DNA of 64,000 nt from Giardia muris (taxonomy: Eukaryota > Fornicata > Diplomonadida > Hexamitidae): assembly GCA_006247105.1 (NCBI GenBank), contig CM016926.1, positions 2,170,001 through 2,234,000 of the forward strand. The letters run 5' to 3'. Position 1 is the first letter of the stretch. Each line of letters begins with the position of its first letter. This document shows positions 35,974 through 44,400 of the stretch, piece after piece. Both the position numbers and the translations under genes were made by a program. The notes below the pieces were generated by a model. The model did not search any database, was not told where the DNA came from, and was given only the letters and a program-made list of their open reading frames with translations.

Positions 35974-36918
35974 ATGGCAAATCTGACGCCAGTGATCCCT
36001 GATGTTCTCATTCGTGTCGACACGCTCTTCATCCGTCCACGACATTGCGGGGTCTACATCCTCCGCGGCGGGCCACACGCCGTCCTGATTGAGGCGGGGT
36101 CGACGGTCTCCGTCCCTCCCATCCTTGCCGCCCTAGATGAGCTGGGGATTGAGCGCGATGATGTCACCCATTTGTTCATCACTCATGCTCATCTCGATCA
36201 TTCGGGTGGTGCTGGCCTACTTCTCCAAGCGCTCCCTCGTTGTGTGGTGGTCTGCCATCCTTCAGCTCTTCCACATATCGTCGATCCGTTCGATAAGCTG
36301 GTCCCGGCAGCAGTCGGTGTGTATGGAGAGGATGTTTTCCAGCGTGACTATCCAGGAATACTCTGCAGCCCTAAGGATCGAGTTGTGGCCGCAGAGAATG
36401 ACTCTATGCACGGGCCTGATAAGGCGGAACTCCAGTTGCGCTGCTTGCACTCTCATGGCCATGCCTATCACCATGCTTTCTATTATTCGGAGAAGTACCG
36501 TCTTCTCTTCGGTGGAGATGGTCTTGGGTTCACTTTTGATGAACTTGGAGGCTGCCCTCTGCTTTGCACGTCTCCTAGCCAATACGATGGGAAAGCATGG
36601 CGTGGATCACTAGAAATTGCCCGCACGCTCGACGTCGAACTTCTTCTTGTCACTCACTTCGACGTTTGTCCAAGATCGCAGCTTCCCAAACGCTGGGCAT
36701 CCATAGCCAAACAACTCGATGATTATGATCGAATCGTGGAGACCGCAAACTCTCGCGAGGAGGTCGAGTCGATGTACAAGGAGGTCATACGTATTCATCT
36801 TGCAGACTACGGCCAAGATAACCCCAACGTTCTCACCACAGCCTGGCTTTACATCATTGGTGACGTGAACGTCGATGGGCTGTGGTATCGCGTCCAACGT
36901 CGTCTGGCAAAGAAGTGA
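35974..36918 (+). CDS. Metallo-beta-lactamase-fold hydrolase with complete metal motif
   Basis: This 314-aa protein starts at the ATG at 35974 behind tttaaaagcgg. THAHLDHSGGAG carries the complete HxHxDH motif, followed by HSHGHAYHH (third-His region), LLFGGDGLGF (bridging Asp) and LLVTHFD. The N-terminal NCYIL-like part reads HCGVYILRGGPHAVLIEAG. This differs from the shorter glyoxalase II-like protein at 26929; the family is closest in look to bacterial and archaeal stand-alone MBL hydrolases, so lateral acquisition by Giardia is possible. Substrate is unknown. The stop lies one base from the convergent 1136-aa gene's stop. Confidence 0.9.
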   Translation: MANLTPVIPDVLIRVDTLFIRPRHCGVYILRGGPHAVLIEAGSTVSVPPILAALDELGIERDDVTHLFITHAHLDHSGGAGLLLQALPRCVVVCHPSALPHIVDPFDKLVPAAVGVYGEDVFQRDYPGILCSPKDRVVAAENDSMHGPDKAELQLRCLHSHGHAYHHAFYYSEKYRLLFGGDGLGFTFDELGGCPLLCTSPSQYDGKAWRGSLEIARTLDVELLLVTHFDVCPRSQLPKRWASIAKQLDDYDRIVETANSREEVESMYKEVIRIHLADYGQDNPNVLTTAWLYIIGDVNVDGLWYRVQRRLAKK

Positions 36919-36920
36919 AT
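36914..36920 (+). terminator. Poly(A) signal AGTGAAT overlapping stop codon
   Basis: AGTGAAT contains the TGA stop of the metallo-beta-lactamase gene and reaches the stop of the convergent gene. It matches the Giardia AGTRAAY signal exactly. Confidence 0.65.
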
Positions 36921-39900
36921 CAGATTCGGGTATGAACGGCAGAAATATTAAGTGGGTAGTCTTCCCGTTCCTTGCTCTCCGTCTGGACGCTTTTTCCATC
37001 GAAGAGCGCCTCTAGACGACCTGGGACGACTGCAAAGACTTGGCCGTTGCATTGCATGGAGCAGACGTAGCGCCCCTGTTCCCGGAAGTAGAACGTCTGG
37101 CGGAGCTTCTCTACAAGGGCGATAATGCCTGCGGCGAGCTTGGGGTCATCCTGGTTAAAGAAGAATCCGCTTTCGCAACAGCGTTCGATGACGTCTGCAA
37201 CCGTCCCAAATCGTCCTGGGAGGCGTGCCAACGCATCGCGCACGATAGCCGCCCTTGTGAGATGTTTCGGGACGCTCCCTGGGTGTATGAAGGAGTCCGA
37301 TGCATTCCTTGTGGTGCGTTGTTTCTGTTGAAGAACTGGTCCCACCCAAACCCGATGGCCTCTGACAACATATGTATAAGGCATCGATGGGAGAAGGAGA
37401 AAGCGTACCCGCTCCTGTGCACGAAAGGCGGCCGTCTCTATGGGAGTATATCCGAAATTGCAACGTGAATATCGCCCCAAGGTCGAAGAAGCCTGGGCTC
37501 CTCCCGCCTGAGATGCAAGCAAGCGGGCTGATGAGGCGGTAGACGATGTATTGATCCGCTCGAGTTGGTCAAGCAAAGAACTCGAGTGCTGCAGAAGCGT
37601 GGCATACTCGCGCGCAGCGTTGTGGAGGAGATACTGCGCGTAGTATGCCGACGCGTTCATCAGAGGGATTGGAACGCCGTAGTACGCGTCCTGCTCGGCT
37701 GAGAGAAGAAGCCGATACTCTCCTAAGGCAGGAGAGTAGATCCCAAGAATAGCTTGCTGGAGATCGGGAACGCTTACCACGGGTGGTTTGATATCCGTTG
37801 GCATCTTGGCTTGAGTCTTCACGGCGGCAGTATCAGTCTTTCGTGGCTGTACCATTGAATCAACAAATTGGCCCACGTCCGAAGCAGAAAACGATATGTG
37901 ATTGGTACGGAATGGCACGACTACATGGTCCGACTCCCGAGAGACTAGGACAGCTCCGCTATGGGTGTGTGCAGGAATCATGAGGGCGCCACTCAATACA
38001 TTCTCTTCGGGCTGGATCGTCGCAGCTCGGATTTGCTGTAGCTCATGTAGGGGCGATGGAATGATTCGAATCTGACTATTCGCGAAGATCTTGTTGTAAT
38101 ACGCTAGTGCCTCATCCCGCGCCTGTCCAACAAGCAGAGGATCAGTCATCAGGTGTGTAAGGGTCGAAGCGCGTGTCGCAGCCATAATGGTCCCACTCTT
38201 GAGAGCCGGCTCACGTTCTGTCCGTAAAAGCTCCCCTTCCAATCCACCGTTCTGTTGCATTCCTACCCCATGCATGGTTGAATCAATGATTTCACGTGCG
38301 GTCTCAAAGACTCCATGGAAAGGCGGGCCCAACACGGTGGATTGAGTCTGTCCAGCGAGGTCGAAATCACTCTCAGTCGAGATGAAGGAGATCTCCTGTC
38401 CTTGTCTTTCTGGCGTGCATTGCTGGCAAAGTTCCGCCACCGAGTCTTTAGCAGGCGAGGTGAGTGAGTTGAGGCAGATGATGACTGCCTCAGTGACGGG
38501 GAGGGTTGGAGGGATTAACTCCTGGACAACGAGAGGATATGTCGTTTGAATAGAGAGGAGAATATGATTAAGAAGGGCCGAGCGACGATCAGTCGCCTCC
38601 TGCGCGAGAGTATTATTGAACGTGCCGTTCGGACAGCGAAGCGCCGGATCGTTGGAGCCCGCCACGAACGGCTCTGCTAGCACCACTCCATTCCGCTGAT
38701 GCGCCAAGAGGCATATCAGGAAGTGAGCTAATGTTGGACAATATGCCAAGGACCGTGAGCGCATGCTCGGTGAGGACCCTGCCATGAAGCCCTGCAGGAA
38801 AACTATCTGAGTATTTAGAACATATTCAGATGTGACGAGCGCCGACTGAAGGGAAGCGTCTGGTGCATCCTTTTTGGAGCTGTGTGAGAGCTCGGGGGCG
38901 CCACGAAGTGAGACTCCATCGACGGGATGAAGCGGCTCTGTTAGCTCGGCTCGAAGACTACGGCCTGAGGCTTGTGCGCGGCGTTCTAGAAGAGTGAAGT
39001 TTTCAGCCCTTGCTTCATAGGACTCGAGAAGAAGGAACCCGACATTCTTCGGGATCATCGCGAGGAGTTGCCCATAATATGAGTTGACGAGCTGCGTACT
39101 CTTTGTGCGCGAGGGGTGTTTCAGACGGAGGTTGGTGTAGCTTCGGAATGAGGCCACGGGTAGAAATACCACGTAGGAGTCAAGATGAACGTCACAATCT
39201 GGGGCGATCGTAGTCTTCGGGCGCTCAATTGAAAAGACAACAGAGAGAGGCCCTTGTTGCACAGGTATTCCAGCCAAGGTTCGAATAGAAGACAAGCTTT
39301 GAATAGGGATCGCTGAATGGAGCTCTTGGTGCTCTTCAGAAGACTCATTCGATGAAGAGGATAGGTCTAGAGGCTCGTAGTATGTAGGAGAACGAACTCC
39401 GAAGACCTCACTCTCCATACGGTCCTTTCCGACACTCGGGGCAAGCTCACGAACTTCATCCGCGGTTGGGAGGTCGGAATGGACGATTCCGCCGGTAACG
39501 GCGTGTGTAATCGCATGAGAGCCGCCTGTACGGACGGTTTCAACCCGGTATGCGTCAGGAATACAAACGTCCCGCCGAAGAGCTTTCTCCAGATCTATGA
39601 ACAGAGTAGAAAGAGAAGTATGAGGTGAAGAGAGGAAGGCTTGGGGATTTAACTGCTGTGGTAACTTGGCTTGAGTGGCTATCTTTCGCTCAGTATGTTG
39701 ACTTGTCTGGTAATCTGACATTAACGAGATAAGATCTGCACATGAATCGGAGTTGCTAGGGTGAAGGGAATAGGCCTGGGAGTTAGAGTTTGAATGTTCT
39801 TCGGACTCTATGGTGAGGCCTGCGATGTTTTCCTCAAGTAGGCGATGCCAATAGGAGGTCTTTTCGGTTCTTGGAGTAGTGGTAAGAGGAGGGAGGCCAA

Positions 39901-40330
39901 GGGATAGCCGGAGCGTCATAGGGTTGGTCCAAGTCATTTGTAATGGCTTTGGGGAAAGAAGGACTGCACTTGAAACCCTCTGAGGGAGCTTTGGGAGGTG
40001 AGCATTGGCATCACTTAGAAGGGAGCGTATGGGGAGGTAAAGAGGTTGGGAATCAGTATTAAGAGCACCAAGAACATGATCAAGGTTCAATGCTGCCAAG
40101 ACCGAGGAGAGGCTTGGGACGGCAACGGACTCTTGAATGGTCAGTTCTCTAATGCTTTGTGGTAAGCGAAGGGCGTCTAGGACAGCGGGGGGGAGAGGAA
40201 GGGTATGGGGGGCCCAGGCATGGAGGACGTTGGCCTGTAGGTTCGGGACTAGGTCGAGGGCGCCGGCAAGCTCCGCTAGCTGCTGGAGCATGCACGCGCG
40301 CTCGAAGATGATGAGCCGTTTATCATACAT
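36920..40330 (-). CDS. Large unknown protein with possible C-terminal winged-helix segment
   Basis: This is a 1136-aa protein with start at ATG 40330 (MYDKRLIIFERACML) behind ctcattttttaa; earlier codons would run into the divergent gene. The first 100 residues are helical (LQQLAELAGALDLVPNLQ). The middle is long and Ser/Thr/Pro-rich with scattered hydrophobic strands and no recognised domain. The final 130 residues (HLTRAAIVRDALARLPGRFG, VADVIERCCESGFFF, then LRQTFYFREQGRYVC) could form a winged helix, as in some chromatin and transcription factors. The frame is clean over 3.4 kb, so the gene is real, but I cannot name its function. Confidence 0.85.
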   Translation of the reverse strand: MYDKRLIIFERACMLQQLAELAGALDLVPNLQANVLHAWAPHTLPLPPAVLDALRLPQSIRELTIQESVAVPSLSSVLAALNLDHVLGALNTDSQPLYLPIRSLLSDANAHLPKLPQRVSSAVLLSPKPLQMTWTNPMTLRLSLGLPPLTTTPRTEKTSYWHRLLEENIAGLTIESEEHSNSNSQAYSLHPSNSDSCADLISLMSDYQTSQHTERKIATQAKLPQQLNPQAFLSSPHTSLSTLFIDLEKALRRDVCIPDAYRVETVRTGGSHAITHAVTGGIVHSDLPTADEVRELAPSVGKDRMESEVFGVRSPTYYEPLDLSSSSNESSEEHQELHSAIPIQSLSSIRTLAGIPVQQGPLSVVFSIERPKTTIAPDCDVHLDSYVVFLPVASFRSYTNLRLKHPSRTKSTQLVNSYYGQLLAMIPKNVGFLLLESYEARAENFTLLERRAQASGRSLRAELTEPLHPVDGVSLRGAPELSHSSKKDAPDASLQSALVTSEYVLNTQIVFLQGFMAGSSPSMRSRSLAYCPTLAHFLICLLAHQRNGVVLAEPFVAGSNDPALRCPNGTFNNTLAQEATDRRSALLNHILLSIQTTYPLVVQELIPPTLPVTEAVIICLNSLTSPAKDSVAELCQQCTPERQGQEISFISTESDFDLAGQTQSTVLGPPFHGVFETAREIIDSTMHGVGMQQNGGLEGELLRTEREPALKSGTIMAATRASTLTHLMTDPLLVGQARDEALAYYNKIFANSQIRIIPSPLHELQQIRAATIQPEENVLSGALMIPAHTHSGAVLVSRESDHVVVPFRTNHISFSASDVGQFVDSMVQPRKTDTAAVKTQAKMPTDIKPPVVSVPDLQQAILGIYSPALGEYRLLLSAEQDAYYGVPIPLMNASAYYAQYLLHNAAREYATLLQHSSSLLDQLERINTSSTASSARLLASQAGGAQASSTLGRYSRCNFGYTPIETAAFRAQERVRFLLLPSMPYTYVVRGHRVWVGPVLQQKQRTTRNASDSFIHPGSVPKHLTRAAIVRDALARLPGRFGTVADVIERCCESGFFFNQDDPKLAAGIIALVEKLRQTFYFREQGRYVCSMQCNGQVFAVVPGRLEALFDGKSVQTESKEREDYPLNISAVHTRI

Positions 40331-40336
40331 TAAAAA
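40331..40336. promoter_or_regulatory. 6-base gap between divergent start codons
   Basis: The sequence taaaaa alone separates the ATG at 40330 (minus) from the ATG at 40337 (plus). Read either way it is the A- or T-run initiator seen elsewhere. With leaders of a few bases, both transcription starts must fall inside or beside this hexamer. Confidence 0.65.
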
Positions 40337-40756
40337 ATGAGCGAGAACAATAGCATCAAGGCTCTCGAGAAACGTATCTCTCAGCTGGAGCAGTGTATCT
40401 TTAGCAAGAGGAAGGGTGGGGGCATGCATGGGTACATGCCCATCAACCAGGCCGCAATCCTCGTGAAGAACCTGCCGGTGGAGATTGATCACAAGCAGGT
40501 ACGAGAGCAGGTCTTTGCCTGCTATACTAAGTCCATCCTATATGCCGAGTCGCTTGGGAAGGGGACCTGGAGGGTACTCTTCAATAGCGAGAGCGTCGCG
40601 AATCAATGTCTCGCCAAGTACCGTGATGCTAGAGTCAATGGTATTAGGATTCACTGTCAACTTGAGGGGGCAAATGGTAACAGGAACCCTAGGAATACTC
40701 GATCAGGGGATAAAAGGCCCAGATCAAGAAGGCCTAATACGGCGACGGCGGAGTGA
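40337..40756 (+). CDS. Small RRM protein (ALYREF/REF-like)
   Basis: The protein has 139 aa. A short coiled coil (MSENNSIKALEKRISQLEQC) and Gly-rich stretch precede one RRM at about 38-112: AAILVKNLPVEIDHKQVREQ (RNP2 and helix 1), GKGTWRVLFNSESVANQCL (RNP1 region and helix 2) and NGIRIHCQLEG as the last strand. The tail is Arg/Asn/Gly-rich (RNPRNTRSGDKRPRSRR). Layout and the late INGxxIxxQL-type strand recall the REF/ALY mRNA-export adaptor, but other RRM proteins fit. It overlaps the convergent guanylate kinase gene by 23 bases. Confidence 0.85.
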   Translation: MSENNSIKALEKRISQLEQCIFSKRKGGGMHGYMPINQAAILVKNLPVEIDHKQVREQVFACYTKSILYAESLGKGTWRVLFNSESVANQCLAKYRDARVNGIRIHCQLEGANGNRNPRNTRSGDKRPRSRRPNTATAE

Positions 40757-41366
40757 ACTTCTGGCACAGGAACTTACGTATAGCATGTTCTAGCTCGGTG
40801 GATGCCGTCTCAAGGTTATCATTGACTATGTGAACGTCATAGAACCCAGGATTAGTCTCAAAGAATGTGAGCTCTTCACCAGCAGTGGCTAATCGTAACT
40901 CCAGTTGTTCTTCGCTTTCAGTCTTCCTATCTCTCAAGCGTTGCTCAAGGATGGCACGGCTTGGAGGCGAGATAAAGACGAAGAGGGCGTGGATCCCCAT
41001 CTCCTTCGAGAGCGTTTGCTTGAGCTGTAATGAGCCCTTATAGTCAATGTCAAGAATACAATGCTTATGCTGAAGAACGTCGTTGATTGCCTCGTAGGAT
41101 GTTCCGTACAAGTTAGTGAATGTCTCGGCCGTCTCGAGGAAGCCTCCTTCTGCTTGTAACGCCAAAAACTCCTCCCTAGTCACATAGTGATAGTCAATTC
41201 CATCACGCTCATCCTTACGCGGTGGACGCGTTGTGTGGGAAACCGAGAACCCGAAATGGCCTCGGAAGCAGGGCTTCTCGGTCACGCTCTTAAAGAGGGT
41301 GGACTTCCCACTCCCCGATGGCCCATTCAAGACGATTATTCGGTTTGGACCCGCGAAGAGTACCAT
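40734..41366 (-). CDS. Guanylate kinase
   Basis: This is a 210-aa protein with start at ATG 41366 (MVLFAGPNRIIVLNG) behind gaaagaagaaaaaga; an in-frame ATG eleven codons earlier is possible. P-loop GPSGSGKST is at about 15-23, GMP-binding SVSHTTRPPRKDE follows, with DGIDYHYVTREEF, FLETAETFTNLYGTS and ILDIDYKGSLQLK. It phosphorylates GMP to GDP with ATP, needed in Giardia because it depends on purine salvage. Length is normal for the family. It is divergent from HYDIN. Confidence 0.95.
   Translation of the reverse strand: MVLFAGPNRIIVLNGPSGSGKSTLFKSVTEKPCFRGHFGFSVSHTTRPPRKDERDGIDYHYVTREEFLALQAEGGFLETAETFTNLYGTSYEAINDVLQHKHCILDIDYKGSLQLKQTLSKEMGIHALFVFISPPSRAILEQRLRDRKTESEEQLELRLATAGEELTFFETNPGFYDVHIVNDNLETASTELEHAIRKFLCQKFTPPSPY
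40752..40758 (+). terminator. Poly(A) signal AGTGAAC overlapping stop codon
   Basis: AGTGAAC includes the TGA stop of the RRM gene and lies inside the 3' end of the guanylate kinase coding region on the other strand. Confidence 0.6.
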
Positions 41367-41488
41367 TCTTTTTCTTCTTTCTTTCTCACTCATTTGCATC
41401 CTCCTTTAATACCCAGTCAAATCCCTCATTCTCTTTGGCTCTTCTCCTGCTCGTAGGCCATAATGAAATGAAGAGACAGGGCCAAAAA
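41367..41488. promoter_or_regulatory. Divergent promoter region, guanylate kinase / HYDIN
   Basis: This 122-base spacer opens with a pyrimidine tract (ctttttcttctttctttctc, the A-rich initiator of the kinase gene on the other strand) and closes with gggccaaaaa against the HYDIN ATG. An upstream in-frame ATG at 41468 lacks such an A-run. Confidence 0.5.
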
Positions 41489-44400
41489 ATGCTTGAATTA
41501 CCAGATTCGGTCGAGTTCGAGCATACCCCATACGGAGTCCCGACGGAGACGCCCCTCTTCCTCGTCAACGACGGACCGCGACTGATCACCCTGACGCTCC
41601 GGACCAGTGGGCCCTTCGACGTGAGCCCCCCAAGTGTCGCCATCCGTCCCATGAGCTCGCAACAGGTGACTCTCTCTTGCTCTCCGACGGAACTTGGCCC
41701 GAACCACGGCTCCCTCCACGTCGCCGTCGATAGCGCTCACCATAAGACTATCGCCCTGAGATGTACCACCTATGTCGCTCAACTCTTCTTAGAACGCACC
41801 ACCCTTGCGAAGTTCCCGAAGACTCTCGTTACTCATACGGCAACGGACTCCGTCGAGCTTCATAACAAGTCCGAGGCCGTTGTTGACTTCCAGCTCATGG
41901 CTTGGCCTGCTCCACAGGGTTTGGAGGACCCTCCCTTCTCAGATCTTCGCCTCCCCTTCTCGTTCTTTCCGACCGAGGGGAGAATTTACCCCTCCAGTAA
42001 GTGTACGCTTGTCGCGACGTTCCAGCCCGCGGTCTCCGGTGCACAAGAGGCAACCGCCTGGATATCTAGCACCGGGAGCAAAGAACGACTTCCCATAAAG
42101 CTTCGCGCCTTGGCCGTGGGACCCGTCGTTGAGTTTGATTGTGATGTCCTTAATTTCAAGAGAGTCGTCATTGGCTCCTCAGGGACTGGACAAATCGTCC
42201 TCACTAACTTCTCGGAGATCGAAGTTGCATTCCATCTCGTCGACACGGCGGAGGAGCCGGACCCCGCCTACAATATTCAATATGACTGCATTGCTGGCGT
42301 TATTCCCCCTAACTCCTCCATCCAGATAACGATCAGCTTCACCCCGCACGTCCTGAGGAAGTATACCATCCAGTCCATCTGGGCGGTCCTCGGGCTTGCC
42401 CAGTGTTTGGTCGTGGAGCTGACGGCAACCGCCGTCCCTCCGAACGTCTCGATGACCTGCTTGACAGATAGCCTCACCGAGAGCCACGTCCGCACAATTG
42501 TTAGTGATCGGCGGCTCCGACGTCGAATGCTTGACGAGTGGGCCGGGCGTCTTAGCGTCTATTACGAGGACGAGCAACACGATGGGGAATATCCCTCTGT
42601 ACTTAGTCGTGAATACCTTGCGATCAATAATATCGACAAGACGCGGATCCTTGACTTTGGACTGGTTGCTTTTAGCTTTAGCAGCAGCAAGGAGTTGTAC
42701 GTCCAGAATCAGTCCCAACTCTCCTGCGAGTTCGCGCTCAAGGTCGAGCCATCCACTTGGGCCATGGAGCGTGGGGGCGAGGGCAATTGCGACCGGAAAC
42801 AGGATCAGTATCTTGCTTGCTCCGACCTTACCGTTAGTCCCTCCGAGATCCGCCTCGAGCCTGGGGAGGATATGCACGTTTCCTTAACAATCCTCCCCAA
42901 GCGGCGCGCAGGCTTCTATAAGGACCTCGTCGTGAATCTGTACCATGCGTCAACGAGTATTCCTCTTCAGGTCATCGATATCATTGGCTCGGTCGTTAAT
43001 CCGAAATTCGAGATAACACCGGCTGTCGTGAACATCTCGGAGGGATACGTCGGCTTTCGTCATACCTTCTCGCTTACGATGCGGAATATCTCATCCGTCG
43101 TTGGACGGTGGAGCTTTCCAACTCAGGAGGTGATGGATAACTGCCAGCTCGCATGCTCAAAGACTAGTGGTGTCCTCCTTCCAGATGCTGAGGAGGCACT
43201 TGAGTGTTCGGTTATTCCACGGGCCGCGGGGCATCTTGTCGTCCCCGTGGAGTTCACGTCCGACTCTTTTGAGAAGCAAACTCTTTCATGTATGGTTCAG
43301 TACAATGCAGGTGGCCCTCAGGTCGAATCCAGTTGTGCTCGTCTAGATTTCACGAAGCCTGGCTCCAAGGACGCATATGTGCGTGTCCTTGAGTTGAAAA
43401 CGGTCTCCTTCACCCTGACTAACGTCGGGTTGACAGATGCACGCTGCCGCGCAGTCGCCGAGAAGCAGAAGTCCTGCTTCAGCATCGGCAAAGATTATAA
43501 TGATACGGTCCTAGCCGCGGGTGAGTCGACAACCGTCGTCGTTAACTTCTACTCGAGCGAGGCCGGGACATACAAGGACACCCTTCTTATTTATGTGACT
43601 CTGACGCATCCCGCCTGTACCTTATCAAACGAGACGATCAAAGCGACCTCAAGCGTTCTTCGAATTCCCATGCACGCCGTAGCTCGAGGAACAAACCTGA
43701 TGTGTCCCGATCAAGATCTCGTCACCAAGCCAGACATCGATTGTGGGACGTGGTTTGTCAACGAGGAACTCCATTATGAGTTACGGATCGAGAACCATGG
43801 TCCTGAGGCACAGAACTGCACTTGGTCCTTTGTTGGAAACCCGGGGGTCAAAAAGACTGAGGCCATCCGTCATCTGAGCTTCGTGACCGATAAGGCTTCA
43901 ATCAAGCCTGGGGAGTACTTCATCTTTCGTCTCAAAGGGTCTGTTGATGGAGTTCTGGAGAATGGTGCTGAGACCTATATTCTCAAGTCAAATGTACCTG
44001 GAAAGGAGACGAAAACGGCCTTTCAGGTCACTTTCCAATATAGCTTTATCAACGTTGAGGTGGCACTGGCTGAAGTTATCCTTCCTGAGAATCTTGGCTA
44101 TTCTCTCGCCCCGATTTATACCGAGCCTTGCCGTCCCATAGAAATCGCTGGTGCCGCCTTTCTTGAACGGCCTCTAACGACGACCATTCGGACACAAGCT
44201 GCAGATATGCTTCTTAGTGGTCCTTCCGCCTCCGTTCCAGGAACCTCTCTGTTAAGTACCCGAAGCGCTATGAATCGTACCGGAACGGCACGCTCTACGG
44301 GACGGCGTCTAGGACGCCAGTCCGTCCTGAACTTCGTCTACGAGGAGTTTCCAGTCGTTGCATCTCCGGACTATTTTATTCAGTCAGCAGATCAGACGGC

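Noticed and set aside
41318..41488. Longer HYDIN N-terminus
   Set aside because: These codons overlap the guanylate kinase start and promoter; residues are Ser/Phe/Leu-rich readings of a pyrimidine tract, and no A-rich initiator precedes them.
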